Assembly (NCBI GenBank): GCA_002337605.1
Contig: DDGL01000006.1
Location: forward strand, 20,854-84,853
Direction: 5' to 3'
Source: Flavobacteriaceae bacterium UBA1903
Lineage (GTDB): Bacteria; Bacteroidota; Bacteroidia; Flavobacteriales; Flavobacteriaceae
Length of the DNA: 64,000 bases
In this document: one piece after another, positions 1 through 8,403 of the stretch
How the letters are laid out: every line of letters starts with the position of its first letter
Position numbering within the stretch: position 1 is the stretch's first letter
Made by a program: the position numbers and the translations under genes
Notes under the pieces: model-generated
What the model saw: the letters and a program-made list of their open reading frames with translations, nothing else
The model's database searches: none
Told to the model about the DNA's origin: nothing

Positions 1-138
1 GTTACTTTTATTATCGAGCCATATATTCGGTTTCAAGGAAAAACAGGGGAACAGGCTACCATGTTTTTTAAGGATCCTTCGGGCAACGCATTAGAATTTA
101 AAGCCTTTAAAAATAGAGATCAACTTTTCGCAAGCTAA
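1..138 (+). CDS. Glyoxalase/VOC-fold protein, 3' end only
   Basis: The window opens inside this gene; only the last 45 codons and a TAA stop are present. The tail reads as the final beta strands of a vicinal-oxygen-chelate (glyoxalase/bleomycin-resistance) domain: the residues FKDPSGNALEFKAF match the usual 'DPdGN.lEf' signature, whose glutamate is a metal ligand in many members. The substrate cannot be told from this fragment. The AI-2E-type gene starts 4 bases after the stop, so the two are probably co-transcribed. Confidence 0.75.
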   Translation, partial: VTFIIEPYIRFQGKTGEQATMFFKDPSGNALEFKAFKNRDQLFAS

Positions 139-142
139 CCTA

Positions 143-1177
143 ATGACTAACTCCATAAACCCAAAAATAGTACGACAAATTTTCATTCTCCTACTCATCC
201 TGTTAATGGGTACGTTAATTTTCCGTGAAATGATTCCGTATTTATCAGGTGTTCTCGGGGCAATTACCATTTACGTACTTCTTAGAAGCTGGATGAAAAA
301 ACTAGTACGAAAAGGCTGGAAACCAGAACTAGCAGCCGGGTTGCTTATGTTGCTTTCTTTCGTGGGGATTTTAGTCCCTGTTGCTGGAATTGTACTCATG
401 CTAGGCAACAAGATTGGCCAGGCCGTTCAAAATTCTGAAAAAGTTACCGAAGCAGTTAAAGTACAGCTTGGAGAAGTAGAAGAAAAAATTGGATACGACT
501 TAAGCTCACAAATAGACGTAGGAGCTGTGTCGGGCTGGCTCTCGGACAACTTACAAAGTTTTGCCGGAGGAACTTTTAATATATTTATAGCTATTGGTTT
601 AATGTACTTTATGCTGTATTACATGCTAACCAATAGACGTGAGCTCAAGGATTCCTTATTTGAGTATATTCCGATAAGCAAAAAGAATCTTAAGAAAATT
701 GGTGACGAGTCCCACGCCATGGTGCGTTCTAACGCCCTTGGGATTCCTATGGTGGCATTTGCACAAGGAATTATTGCCCTTATTGGCTTTTTAATTTTTG
801 GTATAGAAGACCCCTTCTTTTGGTTCGTAATAGTAACCATTGGCTCAATGATTCCCTTTGTGGGTACCCTGGTGGGTATTTTACCTGTGTTTATTCTAAC
901 ACTTTCCAGCGGAAGCACTTTTCAGGCATGGGGAATTTTAATTTATGGCTTTGTAGTTGTGGGCTCTACTGACAATGTAATACGGTTGTATGTTCTTAAA
1001 AAACTGGATAATGTACATCCGTTAGTCACTTTAATTGGTGTTATTGTAGGGGTGCCACTTTTCGGATTTATCGGTTTAATCTTTGGACCGTTACTTATTA
1101 GTTTGTTTATGATTGTTATGCGCATTTACAAGCGCGAATATGGAAAAGAACGACCAAATGATGATCCTGATTTATAA
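143..1177 (+). CDS. AI-2E family (PerM/UPF0118) transporter
   Basis: A 344-residue inner-membrane protein of the AI-2E exporter/PerM family. Hydrophobic segments lie near residues 10-50 (two), 62-87, 145-165, 200-255 (two or three), 260-280 and 295-330, with a soluble stretch around 90-140, as in the family. Some relatives export autoinducer-2 or act as Na+/H+ antiporters; the substrate here is unknown. It starts 4 bases after the VOC gene and ends 2 bases before the DCC-family gene, so the three probably form one transcript. Confidence 0.85.
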   Translation: MTNSINPKIVRQIFILLLILLMGTLIFREMIPYLSGVLGAITIYVLLRSWMKKLVRKGWKPELAAGLLMLLSFVGILVPVAGIVLMLGNKIGQAVQNSEKVTEAVKVQLGEVEEKIGYDLSSQIDVGAVSGWLSDNLQSFAGGTFNIFIAIGLMYFMLYYMLTNRRELKDSLFEYIPISKKNLKKIGDESHAMVRSNALGIPMVAFAQGIIALIGFLIFGIEDPFFWFVIVTIGSMIPFVGTLVGILPVFILTLSSGSTFQAWGILIYGFVVVGSTDNVIRLYVLKKLDNVHPLVTLIGVIVGVPLFGFIGLIFGPLLISLFMIVMRIYKREYGKERPNDDPDL

Positions 1178-1179
1178 GT

Positions 1180-1662
1180 ATGTTTCAGAAATTTAACTTC
1201 ACTAAATTTCCCCCAGAAGACAAGCCAATCTTGGTATGGGATGGGGAGTGTGGTTTCTGCAAGTACTGGGTTACCCGATGGAAGGAGATTACAGGAGACA
1301 AGATCACTTTTGAAACCTATCAGGAAGTTGCGTACAATTTTCCTGATATTCCAGTTAAAGAATTTAAAAAAGCATCTCGCTTGATCACCCTGGAAGGAAC
1401 TGTACATAGCGGACCAGACTCAGCGTATATGAGTTATTATATCGCAAACAATGCATCCCCCTGGCATCGCTGGTATCGTGATTTTAAATGGTTTCAGAAA
1501 CTAAGCGATCATAGCTATAATTACATTGCTAAAAACCGAAGCGTCTTTTTTAAGATTACAAAAGCAATGCTAGGCTCTAACCCCCTTTCGTTTACGCACT
1601 ACTGGATTTTGTATGGCTGCGGAACGGTTTTGCTACTATTTTTACTCCTGAAAATTTTATAA
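1180..1662 (+). CDS. DCC-family (DUF393) thiol-disulfide oxidoreductase-like protein
   Basis: 160 residues. Near the N-terminus lies the family motif DGECGFC (residues 21-27), giving a CxxC pair at C24/C27 just after a beta strand, as expected for the thioredoxin-like DCC family. The C-terminus ends in a hydrophobic segment (about 142-160) that probably anchors it in the membrane with the CxxC domain in the cytoplasm; there is no signal peptide. The ATG follows the stop of the permease by two bases, suggesting translational coupling. The redox partner is unknown. Confidence 0.8.
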   Translation: MFQKFNFTKFPPEDKPILVWDGECGFCKYWVTRWKEITGDKITFETYQEVAYNFPDIPVKEFKKASRLITLEGTVHSGPDSAYMSYYIANNASPWHRWYRDFKWFQKLSDHSYNYIAKNRSVFFKITKAMLGSNPLSFTHYWILYGCGTVLLLFLLLKIL

Positions 1663-1721
1663 CAAAACTTTAAAACAGAAACCGAACAACAAATCTTATC
1701 TTTAATAAAAATTTATACTGG

Positions 1722-2150
1722 ATGTTTTTCAACAAGAAAAAAGAAGAAGATAAAAATATAGTCGAAAAGAAAATTGACGACGTTTACATGGAAGATAAAG
1801 TAACCGAAGTTAATGACGGTGATGTTGAAATTCTGTTAGACAACGAAGAGCAGATAGAGAAAAAATTAGCCGGTGCCAATTCTTTTAGTAAGTATGTTGA
1901 AATAGGGAAAATAATGATGGGAATGGTAAAAGACATGAAACGTGGTGCCTACACCAGCGTGCCCTGGTTTGTCATTGCCACGATTGTTATGGCATTACTT
2001 TATATATTAAATCCGCTGGATGTAGTACCAGATTTTATCCCAGGAGTAGGGTATATAGATGACCTGGCTGTACTTTCACTGGGAATGGGCTGGATTGAGA
2101 CCGATATCCATAAATACCTGGACTGGAAACTTTCAGAACAAAACAGCTAA
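1722..2150 (+). CDS. YkvA family (DUF1232) membrane protein
   Basis: 142 residues: a charged N-terminal half (about 1-60, Lys/Glu/Asp rich, probably cytoplasmic) followed by the DUF1232 core at roughly 78-130. The hallmark 'NPLDVVPDFIPGVGYIDD' follows a hydrophobic helix. The family is widespread but its biochemical role is not established. A TATCTTTA sequence about 20 bases before the ATG resembles the flavobacterial -7 box with one mismatch. It converges on folD, with only 5 bases between the two stop codons. Confidence 0.8.
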   Translation: MFFNKKKEEDKNIVEKKIDDVYMEDKVTEVNDGDVEILLDNEEQIEKKLAGANSFSKYVEIGKIMMGMVKDMKRGAYTSVPWFVIATIVMALLYILNPLDVVPDFIPGVGYIDDLAVLSLGMGWIETDIHKYLDWKLSEQNS

Positions 2151-2155
2151 AAGCG

Positions 2156-3034
2156 CTATTCTGCACGTTGTTCTCTTGCCAACAAGGTATTCTTTAACAA
2201 CATAGCAATAGTCATAGGCCCAACTCCACCAGGAACGGGAGTAATAAAACTGGCTTTTTTACTTACATTTTCAAAATCTACATCGCCTACAATTCTATAG
2301 CCTTTTGGAGCGTCCTCGTCTTCTACACGCGTAATCCCTACATCTATCACAACAACATCATCACGTACCATTTCTGCTTTTAAGAAATTAGGTACCCCTA
2401 ATGCTGAAATCACGATATCTGCCTGAGAGATGATTTGTGTAATATTTTTAGTATTACTGTGGGTAAGCGTTACCGTACTATTTCCCGGCCAACCTCTACG
2501 GCTCATTAAAATACTCATGGGACGGCCTACAATATGGCTACGGCCAATAACAACAGTGTGTTTTCCTTTGGTGTCTACATCATACCGCTCCAGTAACTCT
2601 AAAATTCCAAAAGGGGTTGCAGGAATAAATGTACTCATATCCAGTGCCATTCTCCCAAAGTTTTCGGGGTGAAAACCATCTACATCTTTACTAGGATCTA
2701 CGGCCATCAACACCTTTTGAGTGTTTATTTGCGGTGGTAATGGTAGCTGAATGATAAACCCGTCTATGTCGTCATTCTCATTCAACTCTTTTATTTTATG
2801 TAACAGCTCTATTTCAGACGTAGTGTGTTTTAGACGTACCATGGTACTTTCAAAACCTACCCGCTCACAAGCACGTACTTTACTGCCAACATAGGTTAAA
2901 CTAGCTCCGTCATCCCCTACAATTACAGCTGCCAAATGCGGTACTTTCTCGCCATTGGCTTTCATTTTATCGACTTCGACCTTTATTTCGTCTTTAATGT
3001 CGTTGCTTATTTTTTTGCCATCCAACAAAACCAT
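2156..3034 (-). CDS. folD: Bifunctional methylenetetrahydrofolate dehydrogenase / cyclohydrolase FolD
   Basis: 292 residues, the normal FolD length. It interconverts 5,10-methylene-THF, 5,10-methenyl-THF and 10-formyl-THF in the cytoplasm, using NADP(H). Visible signatures are the 'YV..K' region near residue 50 (catalytic lysine), PSKDVDGFHPENFGRM, the dinucleotide-binding GRSHIVGRPMS, and the C-terminal TPVPGGVGPMTI. Transcribed after ffh but separated from it by a repeat-containing gap, so it may have its own promoter. Confidence 0.97.
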   Translation of the reverse strand: MVLLDGKKISNDIKDEIKVEVDKMKANGEKVPHLAAVIVGDDGASLTYVGSKVRACERVGFESTMVRLKHTTSEIELLHKIKELNENDDIDGFIIQLPLPPQINTQKVLMAVDPSKDVDGFHPENFGRMALDMSTFIPATPFGILELLERYDVDTKGKHTVVIGRSHIVGRPMSILMSRRGWPGNSTVTLTHSNTKNITQIISQADIVISALGVPNFLKAEMVRDDVVVIDVGITRVEDEDAPKGYRIVGDVDFENVSKKASFITPVPGGVGPMTIAMLLKNTLLAREQRAE

Positions 3035-3074
3035 ACTACCTACTTATTTTTTGATTAGTATTTAAATTGGCCAT

Positions 3075-3126
3075 AAACCTAGAAGGTTTCCAATGCTATA
3101 TCCACTTGAAACCTTGCAGGTTTTTT
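3075..3126. repeat. Two tandem AAACCTnnnAGGTTT palindromes
   Basis: Two 15-base hairpins, 3075-3089 (loop AGA) and 3109-3123 (loop TGC), each with six-base arms AAACCT/AGGTTT, lie 19 bases apart between folD and ffh. The arms can also pair with each other across units. The second is followed by T residues on the plus strand only (3121-3126), so it is not a standard terminator for the leftward ffh transcript. Short AACCT...AGGTT palindromes are, from memory, frequent in flavobacterial intergenic DNA. Confidence 0.7.
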
Positions 3127-3151
3127 CATGGTTTTTTATTCGTACTTCAAT

Positions 3152-4480
3152 TTACTTCATTTTCCCCATCATTTGCATCATCTTACGGCCACCACCGCCT
3201 TGCATCATCTTCATCATTTTGCTCATCTGGTCAAACTGTTTCATCAATTGATTCACTTCTTGAACCGAAGTTCCACTTCCTTTTGCTATTCGTTTCTTTC
3301 GGCTCCCATTAATTACAGCCGGAGAACTTCTCTCTTCGGGGGTCATACTTTGAATAATGGCTTCAATCCCTTTAAAGGCATCATCATCAATATCCACATC
3401 TTTCAGGGCTTTTCCGGCACCAGGGATCATCCCAATCAGGTCCTTCATACTACCCATTTTCTTTACTTGCTGTATCTGTTTGATGAAATCGTCAAAACCG
3501 AACTGGTTCTTTGCAATTTTTTTCTGTAATTTTCTTGCTTCTTCTTCATCAAACTGTTCTTGTGCTCTTTCCACAAGGGAAACAACGTCTCCCATCCCCA
3601 AAATACGATCTGCCATACGTGCTGGGTGGAATACATCAATAGCATCCATTTTCTCGCCCGTACCAATAAATTTTATAGGTTTATTGACAACACTCTTAAT
3701 AGAAATAGCGGCACCACCACGGGTATCTCCATCTAATTTTGTTAGGACAACCCCATCAAAATTCAATCGCTCATTAAAGGCTTTTGCTGTGTTCACAGCA
3801 TCCTGACCCGTCATAGAATCTACCACAAACAGGGTTTCATCCGGTGTAATGGCTTTGTGAACATTGGCAATTTCGGTCATCATTTGCTCGTCTACTGCCA
3901 ATCGACCCGCCGTATCCACGATCACTACATTATGACCGTTTTGTTTTGCATGGGCAATTGCATTGGTAGCAATGGCAACAGGATCCATATTTCCCTCTTC
4001 ACTATACACATCTACCTTTATCTGTTCTCCTACTACGTGTAGCTGATTGATTGCCGCTGGACGATAGACATCACAGGCAACGAGTAAAGGTTTTTTAGTT
4101 TTTTTTGTTTTAAGGAAGTTGGCCAGTTTACCTGAGAAAGTAGTTTTACCACTACCCTGCAAACCAGACATTAAAATAACACTTGGCGAGCTTTTAAGCG
4201 TGATACCCACCGTATCACCCCCCATTAGCTGGGTAAGTTCATCCTTAACAATTTTCACCATTAACTGTCCAGGCTGCAGGGTAGTTAATACATCTTGTCC
4301 CAGCGCTTTTTCTTTTACGCGATTGGTAAACTCTTTTGCAGTTTTAAAGTTAACATCGGCATCCAGTAAGGCGCGGCGTACTTCTTTTAAAGTTTCAGCT
4401 ACGTTTACTTCGGTAATACTTCCGTGCCCTTTTAATACGTGAAGGGCTTTGTCTAGTTTATCGCTAAGATTATTGAACAT
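3152..4480 (-). CDS. ffh: Signal recognition particle protein Ffh (SRP54)
   Basis: 442 residues in N-G-M domain order. It binds 4.5S RNA and hydrophobic signal sequences and, with FtsY, targets nascent proteins to SecY. GTPase motifs are clear: P-loop GLQGSGKTTFSGK near residue 108, DVYRPAA, DTAGRL and TKLDGD. The C-terminal M domain is methionine-rich (MSKMMKMMQGGGG near the end). The leader carries a full flavobacterial promoter (see 4506-4536). Confidence 0.98.
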   Translation of the reverse strand: MFNNLSDKLDKALHVLKGHGSITEVNVAETLKEVRRALLDADVNFKTAKEFTNRVKEKALGQDVLTTLQPGQLMVKIVKDELTQLMGGDTVGITLKSSPSVILMSGLQGSGKTTFSGKLANFLKTKKTKKPLLVACDVYRPAAINQLHVVGEQIKVDVYSEEGNMDPVAIATNAIAHAKQNGHNVVIVDTAGRLAVDEQMMTEIANVHKAITPDETLFVVDSMTGQDAVNTAKAFNERLNFDGVVLTKLDGDTRGGAAISIKSVVNKPIKFIGTGEKMDAIDVFHPARMADRILGMGDVVSLVERAQEQFDEEEARKLQKKIAKNQFGFDDFIKQIQQVKKMGSMKDLIGMIPGAGKALKDVDIDDDAFKGIEAIIQSMTPEERSSPAVINGSRKKRIAKGSGTSVQEVNQLMKQFDQMSKMMKMMQGGGGRKMMQMMGKMK

Positions 4481-4505
4481 GGTCTTGTGTCATTTTTAGA
4501 GATGG

Positions 4506-4536
4506 CAAAGATACAAATTGAAGGGTTTGTAGCAAA
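4506..4536 (-). promoter_or_regulatory. Promoter for ffh (TTTG-N19-TATCTTTG)
   Basis: On the minus strand TTTG (4536-4533) is followed after 19 bases by TATCTTTG (4513-4506). This matches the Bacteroidota primary sigma consensus, -33 TTTG and -7 TAnnTTTG. It lies 26 bases before the ffh ATG, giving a leader of about 20 nt. The same spacing occurs before rpsL. Confidence 0.75.
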
Positions 4537-4575
4537 GTGGACAACCCACTATTATAACCCTTTTCACAATGCAGG

Positions 4576-5832
4576 TTATCTTTTGTTTCCTCTTGAATTA
4601 CGTCTATTTCCACCAGACTTTTTCTTTCCAGAATTTTGTCTCCCACGCTGGTTTGCAGCTTTATTAGCCGCTTTTTTCTCTTTTACTTCTTTCAGGGTTT
4701 CGGTTACTTCAAAACCTGGAATAGTTTCCTGATCCAACGTTTCACCTAAAAGTTTTTCAATACCCCGCACGTATTCAAATTCATCTACACTTACAATAGA
4801 AATGGCCTCTCCACTTGCTCCGGCTCTACCCGTTCTACCTATACGGTGTACGTAATCTTCCGGAATGTTCGGAAGTTCATAGTTTATTACATGGGGTAAT
4901 AATGGAATGTCTAAACCGCGTGCTGCTATATCTGTAGCTACCAATACACGTACTCGTCCGCTTTTAAAATTTGCCAACGCTTTGGTTCTTGCACCCTGAC
5001 TTTTATTCCCGTGTATAGCTGCCGAAGAAATCTTCGCTTTATCCAGCTTTTGCGCCAATCGGTTGGCACCGTGTTTTGTTCTTGTAAATATTAAAACCTG
5101 TTGCCAGTCACCTTCAGAAATAAGTTTAATGACCAGGTCTGTCTTTTTGGATTTATCGGTCTTATATACCCATTGATCAACTTTTTCTGCTGTTGTATTT
5201 TCCGGAGCAGCTTCCACCATTACAGGTTGGTATAGAAAACTGTTCGCCAGTTTCTTTATCTCTTTTGAAAAAGTTGCCGAAAACAATAGATTCTGTCGCT
5301 TTTTTGGAAGGAGTGCCAAAATTTTATTAATGTCTCGCGCAAATCCCATATCCAGCATTCTATCGGCTTCATCCAGGACCAGAAATTCTACATTTTTTAA
5401 ACTGAAAACGCCTTGCCCGTGTAAATCCAAGAGTCTTCCTGGTGTTGCAACCAGAATATCCACACCCTGGCGAAGCGTTCTAATTTGCGGATTGGCATTT
5501 ACACCCCCGAAAATAACCGTGGAGCGAATGTCCACAAATTTAGAATAGGTTTTTACATCGTCCAGAACCTGTGCGGCCAGTTCTCTTGTTGGGGTTAGTA
5601 CCAAAGCCCGAACGGGTCTTTTATGTAAAGGTTTTGTACTAACTAATTTCTGAAGCATTGGCAAGGTAAATCCTGCTGTTTTTCCCGTTCCTGTTTGCGC
5701 TGAAGCCAGCACATCTTTACCTTCTAATATTTCTGGAATGGCTTTTTGTTGAATAGGTGTTGGGGTATCGTATCCTTTTTGGCTAATTGCTTTTAGCAGG
5801 GCATCGGACAGCCCAAGATTTTTAAATAACAT
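4576..5832 (-). CDS. rhlE: DEAD-box RNA helicase, RhlE-like
   Basis: 418 residues with all DEAD-box motifs: the Q-motif region TPTPIQQKAIP, Walker A ASAQTGTGKT (about 43-52), PTRELAAQV, DEAD, SAT, and the C-terminal RecA-lobe motif HRIGRTGRAG. A basic, Gly/Asn/Arg/Lys-rich tail from about residue 385 resembles the RNA-contacting tails of RhlE-type enzymes. It unwinds short RNA duplexes with ATP and probably acts in ribosome assembly or RNA decay. RhlE is preferred over DbpA or CsdA because the tail is short and lacks an RRM-like domain. Confidence 0.9.
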   Translation of the reverse strand: MLFKNLGLSDALLKAISQKGYDTPTPIQQKAIPEILEGKDVLASAQTGTGKTAGFTLPMLQKLVSTKPLHKRPVRALVLTPTRELAAQVLDDVKTYSKFVDIRSTVIFGGVNANPQIRTLRQGVDILVATPGRLLDLHGQGVFSLKNVEFLVLDEADRMLDMGFARDINKILALLPKKRQNLLFSATFSKEIKKLANSFLYQPVMVEAAPENTTAEKVDQWVYKTDKSKKTDLVIKLISEGDWQQVLIFTRTKHGANRLAQKLDKAKISSAAIHGNKSQGARTKALANFKSGRVRVLVATDIAARGLDIPLLPHVINYELPNIPEDYVHRIGRTGRAGASGEAISIVSVDEFEYVRGIEKLLGETLDQETIPGFEVTETLKEVKEKKAANKAANQRGRQNSGKKKSGGNRRNSRGNKR

Positions 5833-5885
5833 ACATTGAATTTAAGAAGCTTGTGAAGTTTTTTGTTTCGCTTCTTTATGAATTG

Positions 5886-5893
5886 CAAAGGTA
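5886..5893 (-). promoter_or_regulatory. -7 box TACCTTTG before the rhlE-like gene
   Basis: Minus-strand TACCTTTG is an exact match to TAnnTTTG and lies 53 bases before the helicase ATG. I found no convincing TTG at the -33 distance, so the promoter is only half supported. Confidence 0.5.
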
Positions 5894-5977
5894 CGCTTAA
5901 TTTATTTGGGATATATATCACAAAGAATACCCGAATAATATTCCGCCGTTTATTCGGGTGTTTGGAGTTTACTTGGT

Positions 5978-6823
5978 TTAGTTTTTCTTCATCTTTCTTC
6001 TTACAAAAAATACAACCAAAGCAATTATAATAAGTAATGGCCAAATGTGAATTAGCCCCACTACTAGGGTTTCAATCAAATTCCAACCAAAACTAAATCC
6101 GTTTCCTACCTTATCAAAAAAACTCTTCGTATAGCTTTCCGGTTCTTCTTTGTATTCAACACGTTCAAATAGATCTACTTGTACAGTGCTGTACGAAACT
6201 TTATTACTTAAATAATTCAATCTTCCCTGGGCCGCTTCGATTTCTTCCTGAAGTACACGTAATTTTTCTTCGGTGGCGAGAATGTCCTCTACAGTTTTGG
6301 CGTTTTTCCGAAGTATTTCTTCGTAGCGGGATTTTACCTCTTTTTTAGTTGCCAATCGGTTTTCGAGGTCTAAGTATTCTTCGGTTATATCCTGGGTGGT
6401 GATGGTTTCATATTCAGTAAAAATGGCTACGCTTGCAATGCTGTCCAGCAGCGCATCAAAATTTGTATTGGGTACTTTTATGGTAAATCGGTTCTGCTTT
6501 TCGTATAAATTATTTTCAAATCGAAGGTCACTTATATACCCATTGTACCTTTGCGCCATTGCTTTTACCTGCTCCGTAGCCATTTTTACATTTGTCACCT
6601 TGTAACGTGCCGAAGCCGATTTAATAATTTTAAGCTGTACTGGCGCTTTAGTAGCTATTCCCGGAGTTTTAGTTTCTTCCAGCGCTTGATAGTCTTCTGT
6701 AATATCTACAGATTCCATGGCAAAATCTTCTTTATAAGAAGCGTTTTGACAACTTACCAAAAGCGAAAAGAATACGCTTACCGCAACTAATTTTAAACTG
6801 AACTTTGTGCTGGGTGTCTTCAT
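5978..6823 (-). CDS. DUF4349 domain lipoprotein
   Basis: 281 residues. The N-terminus is a lipoprotein signal with the lipobox LVSC (cysteine at about residue 25). The DUF4349 body follows, with a coiled-coil stretch (about 155-210) containing VEDILATEEKLRVLQEEIEAA. Near the C-terminus a hydrophobic segment (about 250-272) precedes a short basic tail (RRKMKKN). Membrane attachment is thus predicted at both ends. Function is unknown; the family is found in many Gram-negative envelopes. It is divergent from the gene at 6958, with a palindrome between them. Confidence 0.8.
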   Translation of the reverse strand: MKTPSTKFSLKLVAVSVFFSLLVSCQNASYKEDFAMESVDITEDYQALEETKTPGIATKAPVQLKIIKSASARYKVTNVKMATEQVKAMAQRYNGYISDLRFENNLYEKQNRFTIKVPNTNFDALLDSIASVAIFTEYETITTQDITEEYLDLENRLATKKEVKSRYEEILRKNAKTVEDILATEEKLRVLQEEIEAAQGRLNYLSNKVSYSTVQVDLFERVEYKEEPESYTKSFFDKVGNGFSFGWNLIETLVVGLIHIWPLLIIIALVVFFVRRKMKKN

Positions 6824-6900
6824 AATTTTATATTTTTAAAGATTAAGAATCAAACCTACCGCAGTGCGATGAGAAGCTGCTGTAAAACACTTGTAACGCC

Positions 6901-6927
6901 TTTGTAAATTAGTTTTTAATTTACAAA
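6901..6927. promoter_or_regulatory. Perfect 11-bp inverted repeat in a divergent promoter region
   Basis: TTTGTAAATTA (6901-6911) and its exact reverse complement (6917-6927) flank a 5-base spacer. It sits 31 bases before the TTG start of the rightward gene and 78 bases before the leftward DUF4349 gene. There is no T-tract, so a regulator-binding site is more likely than a terminator. No regulator gene can be assigned from the sequence. Confidence 0.5.
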
Positions 6928-6957
6928 TAACTGATTTTTAGACTTATACAAAACAAG

Positions 6958-7860
6958 TTGACCGAAACCAACCTGCACCATTTTAGTCTGTTAAAAGCAA
7001 AAGTTGCTGAAACTTTTCTGGAAGAACATCATGCACCTAAGAATATTTCAGATTGGAAAGGGGAAGAGATCGTAGCTTTTCAGGAAGATCTGTTTAGCAA
7101 GACTCAGGGGCGTATTTCAGAAAAGTCGTTTTATAATTACTTTAAAAACGAACCAAAAAACCTTCCACGGATAGATGCACTTAATTTATTGAGTCAATAC
7201 ACCGGGAGTGAAAACTGGCAGGATTTTAAAGCTGGGAATATTGGTTTGGTGGAAGAGAAGAAAGACAAAAAGAAAAAAGGCTTTCCGCCTATACTCTGGG
7301 TAGCTATTAGCATTCCTATTCTTGCCGTTTTTATCATTCAGATCCTTTCAGAAAACACTTTTACCTTCTGCATGATAGACGAAGATAAAAACGAAGCCAT
7401 AACCGAAACGGTAGCTATTAAAATCCTGCTACCTGGCCAATCGCCCGTATATTTAAAAACCAACAGTAAAGGGTGTTTTACCTATGAAACTGATCTGGAA
7501 AAAATATCTTTTATCGTACAATCTCCCTATCACAAGACCGATACCATAACCCGTAGCATCAAGGGGATCGAAAATAGTACTGTAACACTAAGTGTAGACA
7601 ACTACGCCTTAATGCTGAAATATTTCAGCACCGGAAACTTTAAAGATGTTGAAAAAAGACAAGCACAACTACAGAAATTGATAGCAAACCATGCACAAAT
7701 TTACCAGGTATATCCAAACAACACTGGAATTGAACTCTATTCTAAAGCAGATTTTATTCAAAAACTAACACTTCCTACCAGTACCTTGAAGAACATACAG
7801 ATCCTGAGTAAAAGCTATGAAAACGGAAAGCTTGTAAAACTTAAATTTTTAGTAAAATGA
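6958..7860 (+). CDS. Single-pass membrane protein with N-terminal helical (HTH-like) domain
   Basis: 300 residues starting at TTG; no in-frame ATG lies near. Residues 1-85 form a helical, soluble region whose 'ISEKSFYNYFKNEP..LPRIDALNLLSQYTG' layout (dots for skipped residues) looks like a small helix-turn-helix or TPR-like fold and should be cytoplasmic. A Lys-rich linker (about 93-102) precedes one transmembrane helix (about 103-124). The remaining 175 residues are probably periplasmic and beta-rich, with cysteines near 131 and 171. The topology suggests signalling from the periplasm to a cytoplasmic domain, but no family function is recognised. It overlaps the next gene by 4 bases (ATGA). 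Confidence 0.65.
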   Translation: MTETNLHHFSLLKAKVAETFLEEHHAPKNISDWKGEEIVAFQEDLFSKTQGRISEKSFYNYFKNEPKNLPRIDALNLLSQYTGSENWQDFKAGNIGLVEEKKDKKKKGFPPILWVAISIPILAVFIIQILSENTFTFCMIDEDKNEAITETVAIKILLPGQSPVYLKTNSKGCFTYETDLEKISFIVQSPYHKTDTITRSIKGIENSTVTLSVDNYALMLKYFSTGNFKDVEKRQAQLQKLIANHAQIYQVYPNNTGIELYSKADFIQKLTLPTSTLKNIQILSKSYENGKLVKLKFLVK

Positions 7861-8348
7861 AAAAGCTGGTCTCTATTTTATGTACAGTCTTTTTAATAGG
7901 ATGCGCCAACGTTTCTGAAGAAAAACAGTTCGCCACAAGCGATATGACCGAACGTGAAGCTACCGAGGAGGTTGCTCCATTAGAAGTTGAAGAAGCGTTT
8001 CCGTTCGCGACCGTTACAGAACAGAAATTACAGGAATATTTTGATTTGCTCGTGCTTAAAAATAAACATCCTGAATTAAAAGAAACCATTGTAACGCAAC
8101 TTAAGCAACTAACTACAGATTCTATTACATTTCCAAAAGGACAAGACGCTGTGGATGTAAAAAACCTTTCACCATTGGGACCCCTGGTGAAAATTAACGA
8201 TACCCTGCAAGAACAATCATTCCTATATACCATCGCTTCAAAAAGTATTTTAAAAACCGATACACTTACCGTACAGATAAGTAGCAAACCTATACAAATA
8301 GACGGTATTGAAACGCTGGCGACAAAAGTAGTATTTAGAAAAAACTAA
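7857..8348 (+). CDS. Small lipoprotein of unknown function
   Basis: 163 residues with lipobox LIGC (cysteine 16), then an acidic linker (Glu-rich, about 18-45) and a compact domain I do not recognise. The ATG overlaps the stop of the upstream membrane protein gene (ATGA), so the two are translationally coupled and may act together, the upstream protein's periplasmic half being the likely contact. The two genes are isolated from the downstream peptidase by 55 bases. Confidence 0.65.
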   Translation: MKKLVSILCTVFLIGCANVSEEKQFATSDMTEREATEEVAPLEVEEAFPFATVTEQKLQEYFDLLVLKNKHPELKETIVTQLKQLTTDSITFPKGQDAVDVKNLSPLGPLVKINDTLQEQSFLYTIASKSILKTDTLTVQISSKPIQIDGIETLATKVVFRKN

Positions 8349-8403
8349 ATATAATTTAAAAGAGGACCAAGCAAATTGTATCTTTCAACCTTAAACTAAC
8401 ATT

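Noticed and set aside
3357..3806. 149-codon plus-strand frame inside ffh
   Set aside because: Antisense shadow of the SRP54 G/M domains, low complexity in Ser/Ile/Phe.
7841..8287. 148-codon minus-strand frame opposite the lipoprotein gene at 7857
   Set aside because: The plus-strand frame has a lipobox and a coupled start; the minus frame is Ser/Cys/Val-rich without features.
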